A stretch of 64,000 nt of DNA, taken from NCBI RefSeq assembly GCF_009017415.1, contig NC_092405.1, forward strand, positions 2,170,001 to 2,234,000, read 5' to 3'. A program made the position numbers and the translations under genes. Numbering within the stretch: position 1 is the first letter of the stretch; each line of letters opens with the position of its first letter. Shown piece after piece: positions 34,845 to 46,559 of the stretch. The notes beneath the pieces were generated by a model. The model was not told where the DNA came from. It searched no databases and saw only the letters and a program-made list of their open reading frames with translations. The stretch is from Aspergillus flavus. Lineage: Eukaryota; Ascomycota; Eurotiomycetes; Eurotiales; Aspergillaceae.

Positions 34845-35717
34845 CGATTAACGATCTAGACTAAATGTCTGATGGTATTCAGATGGGATGGGACGACGAG
34901 AATGCCTACGATTGATTGCCTGGAGTATTGCTTATATTGTTTACACTTATATAGTTCTCTTTTTTTTTTGTAATGCTTTGCAACATACCTTCACTTCGTT
35001 CAAATGAATCATGATTAACCTCCGGCTTCTCGGAAAAAGCTCCCTAGTCTTGAGATAAGCAGGATCATACATACTTCGGCGAGGCTGCGTGACATTCCAT
35101 CGCTGTCTGGCCCAATCGCGTCATGCGTTCAAGTCTCGTCGTTAGAAATTTCTCAGCTCTCATATCAACATGGGAGTTTCTAAATGGTTTCTGAATCGTT
35201 AACTTCCGGAAGAATGCGAAAACTGCTAGATATCGAACCCTTCACTTCAGCCATATCAATATCACGAACAGGTTAACACCGAGACCAACTCAGGAAACAT
35301 CCTCTACCTAATCTACACATACATAGTAAAGTAAACACTAAACACTCAAACAAGCACTAAGCAAATCTCAAAAACACCATACTAAAGTAACGAATCCACC
35401 CGACCAAAAACCCCTAAAAACAGAACAAACACCCAAATAACCTTCCCTGCCGCTAAAAATAAAAAAACCCGCAACATTCCAACAACATCATCGGCATGTC
35501 CACACCCACGCGTTTCACACTGTAACCCGGAGACCAAGTCCCTAACCCTACTTCCACCTCAAAACGCAGGACGGGCAGGTCACATACCGAACCGCACATC
35601 AGATCCTTTTGCCCTTGGCAAGGGATGTAGACCCTGAGTCGAAGTTTGGTTCGTTACTCTGGTGAGCGTGTTGCTAGGTGTTACGTGCGTATAGCTTTCT
35701 GTCTTTTGAATGGAGTA

Positions 35718-35742
35718 TGAATGTGAATGTGAATGTGAATAT
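35718..35742. repeat. TGAATG hexamer microsatellite
   Basis: About four tandem copies of a TGAATG/GAATGT hexamer, lying about 200 bases before the start codon of the repeat-protein gene. Confidence 0.85.
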
Positions 35743-35792
35743 GTGGGTTTGGGTATATATTTGATGATTTCTACGGGCTTTTTTGGTCTTGG

Positions 35793-35812
35793 TCTTTCTT
35801 TCTTTCTTTCTT
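35793..35812. repeat. CTTT tetranucleotide microsatellite
   Basis: Four tandem CTTT units in a pyrimidine-rich stretch about 140 bases upstream of the start codon at 35948. Pyrimidine-rich blocks of this kind often mark fungal transcription starts. Confidence 0.85.
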
Positions 35813-35947
35813 GTCTATAGATATAGGTTTAGATCCTGGTTGAGGGATTATCTATACTTTGTTCTTGTTCCTTATTTCGTTGCAATATCATATAAGGTTT
35901 CTTTTAACTTGGAGATATTTGAGATCTGAGATCTATTGCAAACGAAG

Positions 35948-37486
35948 ATGAGAGCACCACACCTTTTCATGGCCGCTCTTGCGGCCAATCTTGCAACGGC
36001 TGTTCCTCACGGTCAGGATCAGGGTCAGGGGCCTAGTAGTCCGCAGTACAAGGTTCGTTGATACTATTCCTATCCCACCCAAAGAAAACGAAGCTAACAA
36101 AAGATGTTAACAAAAAAGAATATAATGCCCCTCCCAACCCAAAGAACCAACATGAATCTCCCCATGCGAGCCAGCCACCCCATGATGCGAGTCGACGACC
36201 CCGACACCGACGACAGCCAGGCCACACCAGCCCCAACAGCCACAGACGGACCCAGAGTGATCACCGAACTTGTTACCGAAACAAGCACCACCTGTAACTG
36301 CCCGACGGGCTCGGCGTCGGCAGGACATGTCCCTCTTAGCAGCCAGGCTTATGTGGGTGGTAGTTCGAGTTCTTTGGCGTTTGGGGTGAACGCGGATGCT
36401 GTGCCTAGTGCTGGAGTGGAGAGGGGACCTGTGGTTGGATCTAGTTCTGGTGCGGGAGTGTTTAGGCCTGCGTCTACTGAGACTGTCTATGCTACTCCGG
36501 CTGCTGAGTCTAGTGTCCGTGTGTTTGGGCCGGCTTCTAGTGCCCATGTCGAGGGTGTACCTGTCGCTGCGTCTAGTGAAGGTGTTTTTGGTCCTGCTTC
36601 CACCGAGACTGTGTTTGCTACGGTTGTGTCTAGTGTCAGGGTCCATGGTCCTGCCTCGAGTGAGGTTGCGAAGGCTACACCTGTGGTTGAAACTAGTCAG
36701 GTTTTCAGACCCGCTTCCACCGAGACTGTGTTTGCCACGGTTGTGTCCAGTGTCAGAGTCCATGGTCCTGCATCTAGCGAGGTTGCGAAGGCTACTCCTG
36801 CGGCTGAGTCTAGTGTCCGCGTGCTCAGGCCGGCATCTAGTGCCCATGTGGAGGGTACACCTGCCGTTGAGTCTAGTCGGGGCGTCTTCGGACCTGCGTC
36901 TACTGAGACTGTTGAGGCTACCCCTGTGGCTGAGTCGAGTGTGCGTGCCTTTGGTCCTGCGTCTAGCGAGGCTGTGAAGGCTACGCCTGTCGCTGAGTCT
37001 GGTAAGGGAGTCTTTGGTCCTGCATCTAGCGAGGCTGCGAAGGCTACGCCTGCAGTTGTGTCAAGTGTTCGGGTGTTCGGTCCTGCATCCAGTGCTAACT
37101 TGGAAGCTACACCTGTCGCTGCATCCAGCGAGGCCATCTTCCGTCCTGCTTCCACTGAGACTGTAAGGGTTACCCCCGTGGCCGCAACTAGTACTCGGGT
37201 GTTCGGTCCCGCATCTAGCGCGAATGCAAAGGCCACACCTACCACTCTCTCCAGTGGAAGGGTGTTCGGTCCTGCATCCAGTGAGACCTCATCCCGGGCG
37301 TTGTTCAGTACCCAGGTGGCTGTGCCGAGTGGGGTTGATCCTCTTCGGAGCGGCGCGCCCAGTGGTACACCCAGTGGCCGGCCGGATCAGTTCCAGACGT
37401 TCCAGGGAGCCGCACCGGAGAAGATGGTGCCTGTTCTTGCGATGATGGGGCTTTCTGGATTGCTCGGGGCTTGGTTGGTCCTCTAG
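35948..37486 (+). CDS. Secreted Ser/Thr/Ala-rich repeat protein with GPI-type tail
   Basis: Exon 1 (35948-36052) encodes a signal peptide, MRAPHLFMAALAANLATAVP, then a Gln/Gly stretch. The most likely intron is 36053-36118 (donor GTTCGT, branch CTAAC at 36094), giving 490 residues. An acceptor at 36103 is also in frame but is too close to the branch site. The mature part has one Cys pair (TCNCPTG), then 14 repeats of about 20 residues with a PAS core, and ends in a hydrophobic tail (VPVLAMMGLSGLLGAWLVL) with no further residues. That is the pattern of a GPI-anchor signal. It is probably a heavily O-glycosylated cell-wall or surface protein. No enzymatic domain is visible. Long antisense frames here are repeat artefacts. 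Confidence 0.82.
36458..37293 (+). repeat. 14 tandem coding repeats, about 60 nt each
   Basis: The encoded units follow the pattern [FHL][GR]PAS[ST] + 3-6 variable residues + ATP + Ser-rich linker. Two main types alternate: PASTETV and PASSEVAK/PASSAHVE. A block of about 95 nt beginning near 36592 recurs almost unchanged 117 nt (two units) later, near 36709, showing recent expansion in steps of two units. Length variation between strains is likely. Confidence 0.9.
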
Positions 37487-37740
37487 AGTATGCACTGTGG
37501 TAGTTATTGATGGGAAGGGATTTCATGAAGAGATGATTGTTATTATATTGTTTTCATGTAGTTTAAATTAGTGCTTTATATAGTCCTGGTTGGATGTTTA
37601 TTAGGGCTAGATAACGTTCGCGGTCGTTCCTCATGCCATTAACTTCGTCTCGTCTTATGATATTTCTTGATTCGAGTATCCACGGTTGAGAAAGGGATCG
37701 TAAAGCAAGCTTGCCGGGTTCTTAGAGTGAGCTAGCTTGA

Positions 37741-39450
37741 TTATACGTGAACCGCCTCTTGAACCTTAGGGTAAAGGTTGACCAGGCGATACCATAGGTC
37801 CGGGTGGCTCTGGATCATCACCTGCGGATCCCACGCCATGGCTGCGAAGATTGTCTCGATACCACTGCCCACTGGTGTCATAAAGATCTGGCAGACCTGC
37901 AGGCCGATCACGAAAGAGAATGCCATAATCACGGGTGTGAATTCCCCACCGCTGTTGTAGGCGGGGTGGGTATACTGAAGGTACAGATACGACAGCAAGG
38001 CACAGATATATGACACAAAGACCGAGCCCATGGTTAAGACGGGTCCCATGAGACAGTCGTTCACGAGCGCGTCAACGCCCCGGTCTTTCATCATGGTCCA
38101 TGTATCTTTCGCAGACTCAATGTATGGCTTGCCGTACAGGGCAATGTGGCAGAAGGCGTAACGGTTGAAAAAGGTGACTAGCCAATCCAGCATGGAGATG
38201 AAGCACCCAAGAATCCAGAAGGCGATGCTACCCAGTAAGTTCCCTTCTGCCGCCTCGTGGCGTTGTGCGACTGAGCACGCCTGCCGAAGCATATTGATGA
38301 GGGCGATGATCAAGCTGCCGAAACTGATGCTGCCGAACGAGTAGGTTGTGGCGCGCTTGAAGGCGCCACGAGTGGCTCCCTTCGGCATGCCGTTTGGCGA
38401 GTTGCTCCAGAAGTACCACGTGCCGTAGACTCCAGCGATAGTTGTGTGGACGGTGTTCTTCAGCCATTCGCTGAACCAATACATGGCGAATGTCACGTAG
38501 ACGACCAGACCTATCACTCGGCCTGTACTGCAGCCCCCACCGTCACGACATGCCGGATTAACCCCGCCGCTGTTGGGCTCGTAGGCGACATAGATCGAGA
38601 CCAGGGTCACAGAGAACCAAGCTCCAAAAGCCACGGCGACGATGCCTCCGATCGCACTGACGAGGAACATGTGTCCGTGCTTTCTGGAAACATCGATGGA
38701 GGTCTCCAACATGAATGCCGTGAATGGAATGCGCGGAATCCAACTGATGAAGCAAATGATGGCAAAGACGCCAAAGATGAGGAACACAATACCTCCACCA
38801 TATTGCTTCTTCGCCAGATAATAAATCGCCGTGGCCAAAGCGGATACGATGTTCAAAATCCCTGTAGCCCAGATGAAAAACTTGGGGAAATAGCGAGCTC
38901 CGAGGAAGTAGGCCCACGAGAAGGCCAGTGCCACGCAGAGTACAAATATAAACAGCACCAGCGTATTAGTGTCAAGAGAGAAGGTGTTGGACGAGTCATA
39001 GATGCCGCCGCCATTGAAACCTTTGTATTTCGCATATCGGTGGATCGCTATTCCCGATACTGCAACATATCCCAGGAACACCGCGATAAGCTGCATCATG
39101 GATTAGTCTATCTCATGATGGGCAGCAACTGACAGTTATGCGATATACAAGCGAGGGGGTCGGGAATAGAATTGAAGACATACCAGAAGACCGGCCCAGA
39201 TATCGTTAAACTTGGGTTTCTCAATCTTGAAAGCATCGTCAAAACCATAGACGGCCTGATTATAAGTCGGCGGGGGTTCTTGAGGCTGCTTGGGCTCCGG
39301 ACCCCTTTGATAATTGGGGTCGGCGTATTGATAGTTGCCATTATTGCCGTTGTTATTGTAGAATGGTTGCTGCTGCGGCGGCGGAGGTGGAGGCTGGCCT
39401 CCGCCAAAGCGTTCGTTTTCGTTATAGTAACTGGCTGCTTGACCGCTCAT
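37741..39450 (-). CDS. pns1: PNS1/CTL (choline transporter-like) membrane protein
   Basis: Two exons, 39450-39184 and 39090-37741 (93 nt intron, donor GTATGT, acceptor ATGCAG), give 538 residues, the usual PNS1 length. The N-terminus is Gln/Asn/Pro-rich and cytosolic (MSGQAASYYNENERFGGGQ, poly-Pro), ending in the conserved PPTYNQAVYGFDDAFKIEKPKFNDIWAG. About ten transmembrane helices follow. The CTL signature is present around CLMGPVLTMGSVFVSY and the preceding FFNRYAFCHIALYGKPYIES. The family sits in the plasma membrane. Animal members carry choline or ethanolamine, while the yeast protein's substrate is not established. The stop follows VQEAVHV directly. Confidence 0.95.
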
Positions 39451-39862
39451 GGCTGCATTGAAAGATCACCAGCTGCCGGGAACGGACAAAAGTCGTGAGA
39501 GACACGAGGGGGAAGATAAAAGAAGAGAAAACAGAATGATGGTTTGTCACCTGGGCAGGCACACACAAGGCACGGCAAGGGGCAGCGAAGATTGACTGCA
39601 ACAATCTCGCATCCCTTCCGCATGCGGTCACTCAAAATTCATGGCTCCATCTCCAAGAAATGGACGATCCAACCACATCCTTTCAAGGGTTTTCCTTCGC
39701 GTCATGATGATACTCGCCCACGGATCCGAGCCAATGACGAGGTTGCATTGAGGCAGTTCCAAGAAAACCAAGAGATCACATTTCCTCAGCCCTACTCCTT
39801 AGCGTCTGATAGTCTGCCATAGCGTACCACCACTCCAACTATATTTTGCAAAATCTCTTCCC

Positions 39863-39902
<40 letters not shown>

Positions 39903-40514
39903 CCCTTTCTTGTTCTCTCTATATATTTGGTCAATTTCTTCAATTGATAATTGCTCTAACCTATGTACATGAATAGTAAAACAACAGTGGTATCAGAAAT
40001 TCTTATTGAAAGTAGTGCCACAGAAAATGCTTGAAGAGAAAAGAAGAAAAGAAAAAGGCGCTCATGCAACATATGTACAATACATACATAGAAAGATCAT
40101 CACGAACATTGTCTGCCCATTTCATGATCCAGAGATCCATTCCAATTTTACCAGCACAGGTTCTCCCATGCGCAGGCAATGTCAGACCCAAGAATCAGAG
40201 ATTTGACCACAGATAAAACTCCGCAATCCCAAATCTAACAGCGAACGCCCGGCAGCTGGCCGTCAAAATGCGTCAATCAGTGAGTGAAATTACAGTTCTA
40301 AACATTACAGAATATGAAAGGAGTCGGTGAAATTCGCAAGCACTTTTAGGGTCCGTAGACAACGGTGCGCGAGGGGGGTGGGACAAAAGAACATAATAGA
40401 GAACGACGTAGAGTACCAAAATAGTATCGGAACAAGAGCATGTTTTTCTCGGGTATCAATAAAAACGATTTCGTTACAAGCAACAGCAATTTTGCAAGCC
40501 ACCGTCGCAGACAT
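39451..40514. other. Intergenic with PNS1 promoter
   Basis: The left part is the promoter of PNS1 and includes a 35-base T run (separate entry). The right part is the 3' flank of the TBC gene. No gene is supported. Confidence 0.55.
39868..39902. repeat. Poly(dT) tract of 35 bases
   Basis: An uninterrupted run of 35 T on the plus strand, about 420 bases upstream of the PNS1 start codon. Poly(dA:dT) tracts exclude nucleosomes and are common in fungal promoters. The exact length may also be a sequencing-sensitive feature. Confidence 0.9.
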
Positions 40515-42875
40515 TCACCGGAACGCATCTTTCATATGACGCCATCCATCGGCAATGCTGCGCTCAACTCCAGGAACGGGTGTCCGCGATCGCGTAGTCG
40601 GCCATTCATCCGTGGCGGCTTGGAGGTATCCCTTGCTCAAAGCTTTCGAACGTCGCAGCTTCTCTTGCCGAACAGCTGTCCGTCGACACGCTCGTAGCTC
40701 CTCAATGCGGCCCTGTCCAACACGATGGCGCCGTACGAAACACTCATCCAGTAGAGTGTTGGCATCCAGCAGCCTTTTTGGGACCGCTTGGACTACCTGA
40801 AAAACCTCCATGGGGTCGGAGACGGCGAGGATGTCCCTTTCACAAGCCTTGAAAATGGCTAGCGAAGCTCGGAAGAATGTCTTCGATCCTTCGTAGAAAA
40901 AGACATCCCAGATGCGTAAGGTCGTCTCCAAGGGCACGGTTCCAATGTACAACGACATGAGCCAATTCGTCAGGCCAAGTGTAATATCCGGTAACCGAGA
41001 GTCGACCGTTAGCGGAGGCGTCTTGGATTTCCCGGGAGCGGAACCCGTGATTTTGTTGTAGATTAGCGGGGTAGAATCTTTCAAGAGGACCATAAGGATC
41101 CATAGATCGATATTAGCACCTTCGAGACTTATCTCGTGGGTGCCGGGGAGGTAAACGGAAGTAATGATATGCAGCATCCAAAATGCCTTCTCTTCCGGAA
41201 GGAACAGAAGGAGCAGGCCTGTAATGAAGTTGAGTGATTGCGTGTAACCGACTTGGGGGTTGTGCAACGCGAATGCATAGAGCACCCGCCGGAGCGATTG
41301 AATCATCTGCGTTTCGACAGTGACCGAGCCATGCTTCAGGTTGCTGCTACCAGAGCTAGCGCCTGAGTTCCCGAGCCCGTCAGTAGATTCCGGCTTGAAG
41401 TGGATATTATCGGGGAAAGTTCGGTGCAAGTCTCGCTCGATATGCTCCTTGTCATCGTTGCTTGGGCTTTCCATAGCCTGGCTGACAAGCTGATCATATA
41501 GTCCAGGGTTACGATTCAAGTGCTCGTAGCCACCGGCATAGAAGAACCAAGCTGCCCCTCTGTACTCGGGAGGGATGCCTTTGCGGACAAGACGCTTGAT
41601 CTTGTTCGATTTGGGCGGAAAAGTCCTCGGTTCGGTGGTGGGCATACCATGCTCTTTCAGCAATTCTGACCATTTAATTCTCCGACTCTTAGCAAAAGCT
41701 GCATACGGGCGACTCCAGGCCTCGTACTGTTGCAATGTGACGTGGTGACTGGTCTTCCGAAACCCATACTGATCCCTGCTCTCGGTAGGCTTCAGAAACG
41801 GAGGCGGCACGGTGCCGGGAATGAAAATCTTTGTCTCTAGTGGACTATTATCAGATGGCCGATTCGGTGTGGTCTGGTCTAGAGGCTCGCTAAATTGCTT
41901 TTCATTCAATTGTGTGTGGCCTAAGAACTGCTCATCCAATGTATTCTGGTCGGGTGGGTTTAGAGCTGGGAGCGGTGGTACCGGTGGCAGGTCCTTGGTA
42001 GCATCTAGCTCGGGCGAATGTTCATCGGAAGTATTTCCATCGTCTAGGGTCAACTCTGTTGGCGGACGGGGGCTAAGCGGTCTTGCTTTGCACTCTCCAC
42101 GCCAGTCAGGAGACCCCGGTTCTTCTGTGACGTCACTAAACCCGTCGAGATACATAGAGATCGCATCTTCCACGCTCATTCCACCTTCCTTCTCATACGA
42201 TCCATCTGGTGTATCAGGAGAGAGGTCGGTGATCGAGCTACTCTTCGTCAGGACACTGCTTCGCTCGGTTCCACTCGCCTGTCCAACACTAGAGCGCGAC
42301 GTCATGGCAGAGTTCACACTGGAGCGGAGAGCATCTTCCCCATTGGCCTCTGTCGATCCATTATGATAAAAGCGTGGTAAGCCCAGCCCCTGTTGCGGGG
42401 ATTCGTTGGACTGGCGTTCTAGGGAATGGAGGGTCTTGCGGGGCTTGCTGTGGAGCTTCGATGTAGATTTAGAAGTTCTTAACCTTGGCTGAGGAGGAGG
42501 GGTCTTGCGACGATATGCCGGACGGTCAAAGTCACTTTCTCTGGAGGGAGCTCTGGGAAGGCGTTCAAACGTTGGATTGGCAGTGGCGGGCATGCGATAT
42601 GTCGGCCTGTGAGAGATATAATCACCTCCCATTCCGGGTTGGGGTGAAGGTGAGCGCAGGAAAGGATCATCCGGGATGGCAGGTGGTCTTCTCGGAGAGC
42701 GTGGGAGGGGAGGCGCACGTGGGGCGGTGGCGGTAAACTGTCGAGAAGATGGCGGAGAGGGGGGGTTAATTCTTAGAGGGTTGAGACGAGGAGGATTGGG
42801 CACTCTGCGACGATTGGAGAGATTATGTTCGCCTGGAGACGGCGGATACCGAAAGTCTCCATTTTCTGTGACCAT
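40515..42875 (-). CDS. TBC-domain Rab GTPase-activating protein
   Basis: One long exon. The frame opens at 43010, but I choose the ATG at 42875 (MVTENGDFRYPPSPGEHN), because the extra 45 residues upstream look non-coding. The product is 786 residues. The first ~400 are Pro/Ser-rich and disordered. The TBC domain follows: VRKGIPPEYRGAAWFFYAGG, the arginine-finger motif ERDLHRTFPDN, then the glutamine-finger motif GYTQSLNFITGLLLLF, DLWILMVLL and ETTLRIWDVFFYEGSKTFFR. Arg and Gln fingers are both intact, so it should be an active GAP. It resembles the MSB3/GYP-type proteins that regulate exocytic or endosomal Rabs, but the exact Rab is not deducible. Confidence 0.92.
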   Translation of the reverse strand: MVTENGDFRYPPSPGEHNLSNRRRVPNPPRLNPLRINPPSPPSSRQFTATAPRAPPLPRSPRRPPAIPDDPFLRSPSPQPGMGGDYISHRPTYRMPATANPTFERLPRAPSRESDFDRPAYRRKTPPPQPRLRTSKSTSKLHSKPRKTLHSLERQSNESPQQGLGLPRFYHNGSTEANGEDALRSSVNSAMTSRSSVGQASGTERSSVLTKSSSITDLSPDTPDGSYEKEGGMSVEDAISMYLDGFSDVTEEPGSPDWRGECKARPLSPRPPTELTLDDGNTSDEHSPELDATKDLPPVPPLPALNPPDQNTLDEQFLGHTQLNEKQFSEPLDQTTPNRPSDNSPLETKIFIPGTVPPPFLKPTESRDQYGFRKTSHHVTLQQYEAWSRPYAAFAKSRRIKWSELLKEHGMPTTEPRTFPPKSNKIKRLVRKGIPPEYRGAAWFFYAGGYEHLNRNPGLYDQLVSQAMESPSNDDKEHIERDLHRTFPDNIHFKPESTDGLGNSGASSGSSNLKHGSVTVETQMIQSLRRVLYAFALHNPQVGYTQSLNFITGLLLLFLPEEKAFWMLHIITSVYLPGTHEISLEGANIDLWILMVLLKDSTPLIYNKITGSAPGKSKTPPLTVDSRLPDITLGLTNWLMSLYIGTVPLETTLRIWDVFFYEGSKTFFRASLAIFKACERDILAVSDPMEVFQVVQAVPKRLLDANTLLDECFVRRHRVGQGRIEELRACRRTAVRQEKLRRSKALSKGYLQAATDEWPTTRSRTPVPGVERSIADGWRHMKDAFR

Positions 42876-45800
42876 GGCCACGATTGATAACCCAGTTCCC
42901 GCTGGACATTTGTCGATAACGAGGTCAAATGGAACGTGATTGGAAGCGAATTTACCGCTTGAAGGACCGATTCGATATGTAAAAGGTAGTTGAGAACAAG
43001 AGGCGAACAATTGAAAGGAGAAATGAAAGGCTGAGTGAGCAGTGAATGGAGCTCGGGTGGTCGTAGTTCAAAACGAATGATGGGATCTCAAAGCAGTCAA
43101 GCTACCCGACAATCAATCCTATAAATGCGGGAAAAAGGAACGAGTGGAGGGAAGGAAAAATAAGTCGGAGAAGTTGCCCCAACTAACCACACCGATGTTT
43201 CAATCCCATCAAAAGTCTCTCGATCCTACCAGAGGTTTACTTGGAGACTCCATCCCTCATGAGACGGTTTAGAACAGATAAGAGCGAGCAAAGAGGGCGA
43301 AAGGGAACGAGCGATTGAAAAACCTGAGAGGGCGCAAAAGCGGAGCGCCCAAGTGGGAATGAAAAAAGGGGAATTTTGGTACAAAATGAAGCTAACAGCT
43401 TGTTTGAGGCTTAGCGCGGTATGGATGCGGTTTCACCAAAACAGACCCTGGTGGTATTTTTCTAATGGGTTTATTTCCCAATATAAAACCCTTTAATATT
43501 TTCGTCGGCTGTGATTCGCTGTATGGAATCAACGTGACGATCGCATGATATCAACGGCCTTGTTTCATTGATCGTTTCCTTGTATATCCTCTTAAAGCGC
43601 GGGATTTCAACAAGGAAGTTGGACATCAACGGTGGAAAAACGTCATAATGGAATTGTACAATTTGTTTTTTTTCTTCTCCGTTGTCAACAATGGGTTACA
43701 TACACCGTTGAAATACCTGTCGCGGCACCTGACCTTGTCACCCATGTCTTCACTGCAAGGTCAGAGTCCTTCATATTGCCAGTCATTATAGACACTCTCA
43801 TAGTCAGTTCATATATGATAGATCATTACTCTGCATAATAATGACAGGTTATATGCACGGGGACAATTGACAGCCAGTCATGCATCCTATCTGTCCCACA
43901 GCCCACCAGGGAGTTGGAACTGCCCCTAACTGTCCAGAGTCTGGGTCAATACTCTAGGTCGTATCAAGTTAGTAGATGGTGTTCGTGTATTTTTACATTT
44001 GTTTGTATCTACATACATACAGAGCCATACTTACATCGTATCATGATGTGGGGTGTTCGTTCCGTTCCGCCTGGAGACTGCATGCATCGCTACGAGAAGT
44101 CTCCTACAGTCCTACTACTACCTCACTACGGAGTAGTATGCACATTTTTTGTCCTAGACAAAACATACCTGCATAAGATGGGTTTCAACTGCAGTTCGTT
44201 TCGAATTGATGGTCCAAAATATTCCTATTCATCACGGCTCACTTCACATGGAAGGCTTACCAAGTCCATCCACAGATGCCCTAACTAATTCGGTGAATTA
44301 GCACTATACGGGAGTGCTCCCGTCATCCCGACTCCATCCATTGATACTAGCGAGGAGGACTAAAGAATCCCGTCTTAATCTTATTACTATAGGGATTTAA
44401 TGGCCCGCAGCCCATTTCCCAATCCCGACAGGAATAGCACACCTGTTCTGAAGTGGAGAAGTGCCGGATTCCGGCCAAAGGGGTCCTAACCAGACTCAGA
44501 TAATTAGCATCGTCCTAACATACTTGGTAAGTTGGTCCTAATATCTCGCTCCACCCTCAGAAGCCACCAAGAACAGGCCGGCGTCTTCCTAGTCCTCCCG
44601 AATCCTCGAGGAAGTGGTGCTGCTTGGTGATCTTTTCCGATCTTCGACATGAGGACGCGAATCCGCTGCTCTGGATTTGTTTCGGTTGGTTTTCCCCCCT
44701 TGTGCTGATGAAGTTGTGAGAGATCACTTCACCGTTAGCCACCCTTGCGTCGTGTCGAGCGGCTGAGTGGTGTCTGTCGGTTATCACTATTATTGGATAA
44801 GGGGGGGTAGATTAACTCCTCGCCTCGTTGAATTGACTTCCTGAAAAGTGAAAATTTGCCTTCCAATCTCTTTTTCCTCTCTGCGGCTTGGCACCTCGTT
44901 AGATTGGCTTTCCGTGTTCTCGAGTGGAAAACTCGGAATTTGCGTAAATTTCAAAGTCGAAGAAAGGGTGGGGATAGGCGCAAATCGAAATACCCAAAAG
45001 ATACGGAGATAAGTTAAAGGAACAATGAGATTTGCTTAACCAGTGACGGTCCATAGACTACTGCAGGCTTTGGTTCAATCAGTTTTGCGTTTGCCGGGCG
45101 CGTCGTAGATTCGTCGTATACCAGACGATGTTCTCCGATGGTACCTGAACGCAACAGATCGGTGGGTCGAAGTTGCATTGGGCGATTCGCTCGTACCCCA
45201 ACAAACCAACGACATCCTGACAACAGTGCTCGAAATATGACTAAAGATGGCACGATAGTTAGCGCTTAGATACTGCCTGACCTTGCATCAAAATGGATAT
45301 TATTAGCTTTTTTAGCTCTGAGAGTGCAGAATCTGCTCGACATTACTTGACACCCGTGTTCTTCTGGGGAACGAACCGAGCGTTTGAGATTCTGCCTCTC
45401 GGCATTTGGTGTGTCCAATGTAATCTATCTGCATCGTTAGTTGGGGGCACACAGGTCAATAGTGCACGCACACGCCATACCTACCTGCAAAGGATGAGGG
45501 GAGCCATCCAATTTTTGATATATATCTGACAAACTGATGTTCTTCCCATGCATTGCAACGGCGCTTCTTATAACCCCGTGTTTTACAACCGCATCTCGGA
45601 TTCGCTGTCGCCGCCGAACCATTGTTCCATGATGATGGACCCCAACGTTTCTCTCAAACACTGAATGGAAATAGTTCCATGTCATCCCCCCATGGTCCCT
45701 TGCCCACCGTAAACGGCCCGTTAGGTAACTGGGGCCCGTTGTGAGACAATACCTCGTTCATGTAGGTGGAGGGCTCAGCTTCGCCCACAACTTTCCACAT

Positions 45801-46559
45801 CAAGAACTCCTTGGCTTTGGCTGCCTGCAGTATAGACGCATGTTCTTTCGGCGCCCGCTGAGGCTACCAGGCCGTGTTTTCTCCGAACGGCCCCATCATA
45901 CATGCATTGCTCGATGCATACACAGTAGTAATCCGTCCAGGGAAACCCGGCGGTTATATCCGATCCACTTCACGTCATCGCCACTGACCTTCCTGTCCGG
46001 ATCTTCGTTCGGGTAGTCACCCTTCCGTAAGGTTGTACAACAAGCGTCAGAATCACATATCTGAAGATATCGTCCCGTTCAACCCGAGACAAGTAATCCT
46101 TGCAGCAGATCATGTTGATCTGCTTCGGAGTCGGCTGTTGTGAGGAATATCAACGTAATCCGGTCATGGTATTTACCATCTCTAAGCCGAGTATGATATC
46201 ATTGGGTTGATCGCACATGACTTGTTGTTCTATGAGATGGTCACACTAAAAATGATTTTATGGTGTGTTCAATCGGATGTGCAACCGTAAGTGATCGCAA
46301 CGTGTTCCTCCCTTACGGTACACCAGAAGCTACAACAATTGGCGGCGTAGTAGGGTGATGATCCTAAGCATAATTTTCCTTACCAACCGTGATGTATCTA
46401 CGGATCCCTTTACCGGTACATCATATAAACTCGTGCAAAAACCCCTGTTTTCTTTGGGTGGTTCTATGGCTCTAACCTGACATATTCACATGCGGAGCAA
46501 GGTAAGACCCTGTCCTAGAAAAGATTTGCAATGCTAATGAATGGCATAGATATCGAAGA
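42876..46559. other. Gene-poor stretch of 3.7 kb
   Basis: The left end is the promoter of the TBC gene. No intact gene was found. On the minus strand between about 46140 and 45650, long protein-like segments occur but are split between frames and interrupted by stops, so a decayed gene is possible (see findings). Short plus-strand ORFs near 43632-44288 have no support. Confidence 0.5.

Larger units (their letters stand above)
34845..35947. other. Intergenic and long leader of the repeat-protein gene
   Basis: 1.1 kb without a gene. The left part is the 3' flank of the 640-residue gene. Around 35310-35470 the plus strand is strongly A/C-rich. Two microsatellites lie just upstream of the secreted repeat protein (separate entries). 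Confidence 0.55.

Noticed and set aside
39868..39902. Poly(dT) run as the poly(A) tail of a retrotransposed sequence
   Set aside because: No element body or target-site duplication is recognisable on either side.
40515..43010. Upstream start at 43010 for the TBC protein
   Set aside because: The 45 extra residues look non-coding and include several Cys unlike the following disordered region; the ATG at 42875 begins a more natural N-terminus.
43914..44288. 124-codon plus-strand frame
   Set aside because: Cys/Tyr/His-rich random-looking translation with no motif, in an AT-rich gene-poor region.
45014..45253. 79-codon minus-strand frame
   Set aside because: Too short and featureless to accept; could belong to the possible decayed gene nearby but cannot be joined.
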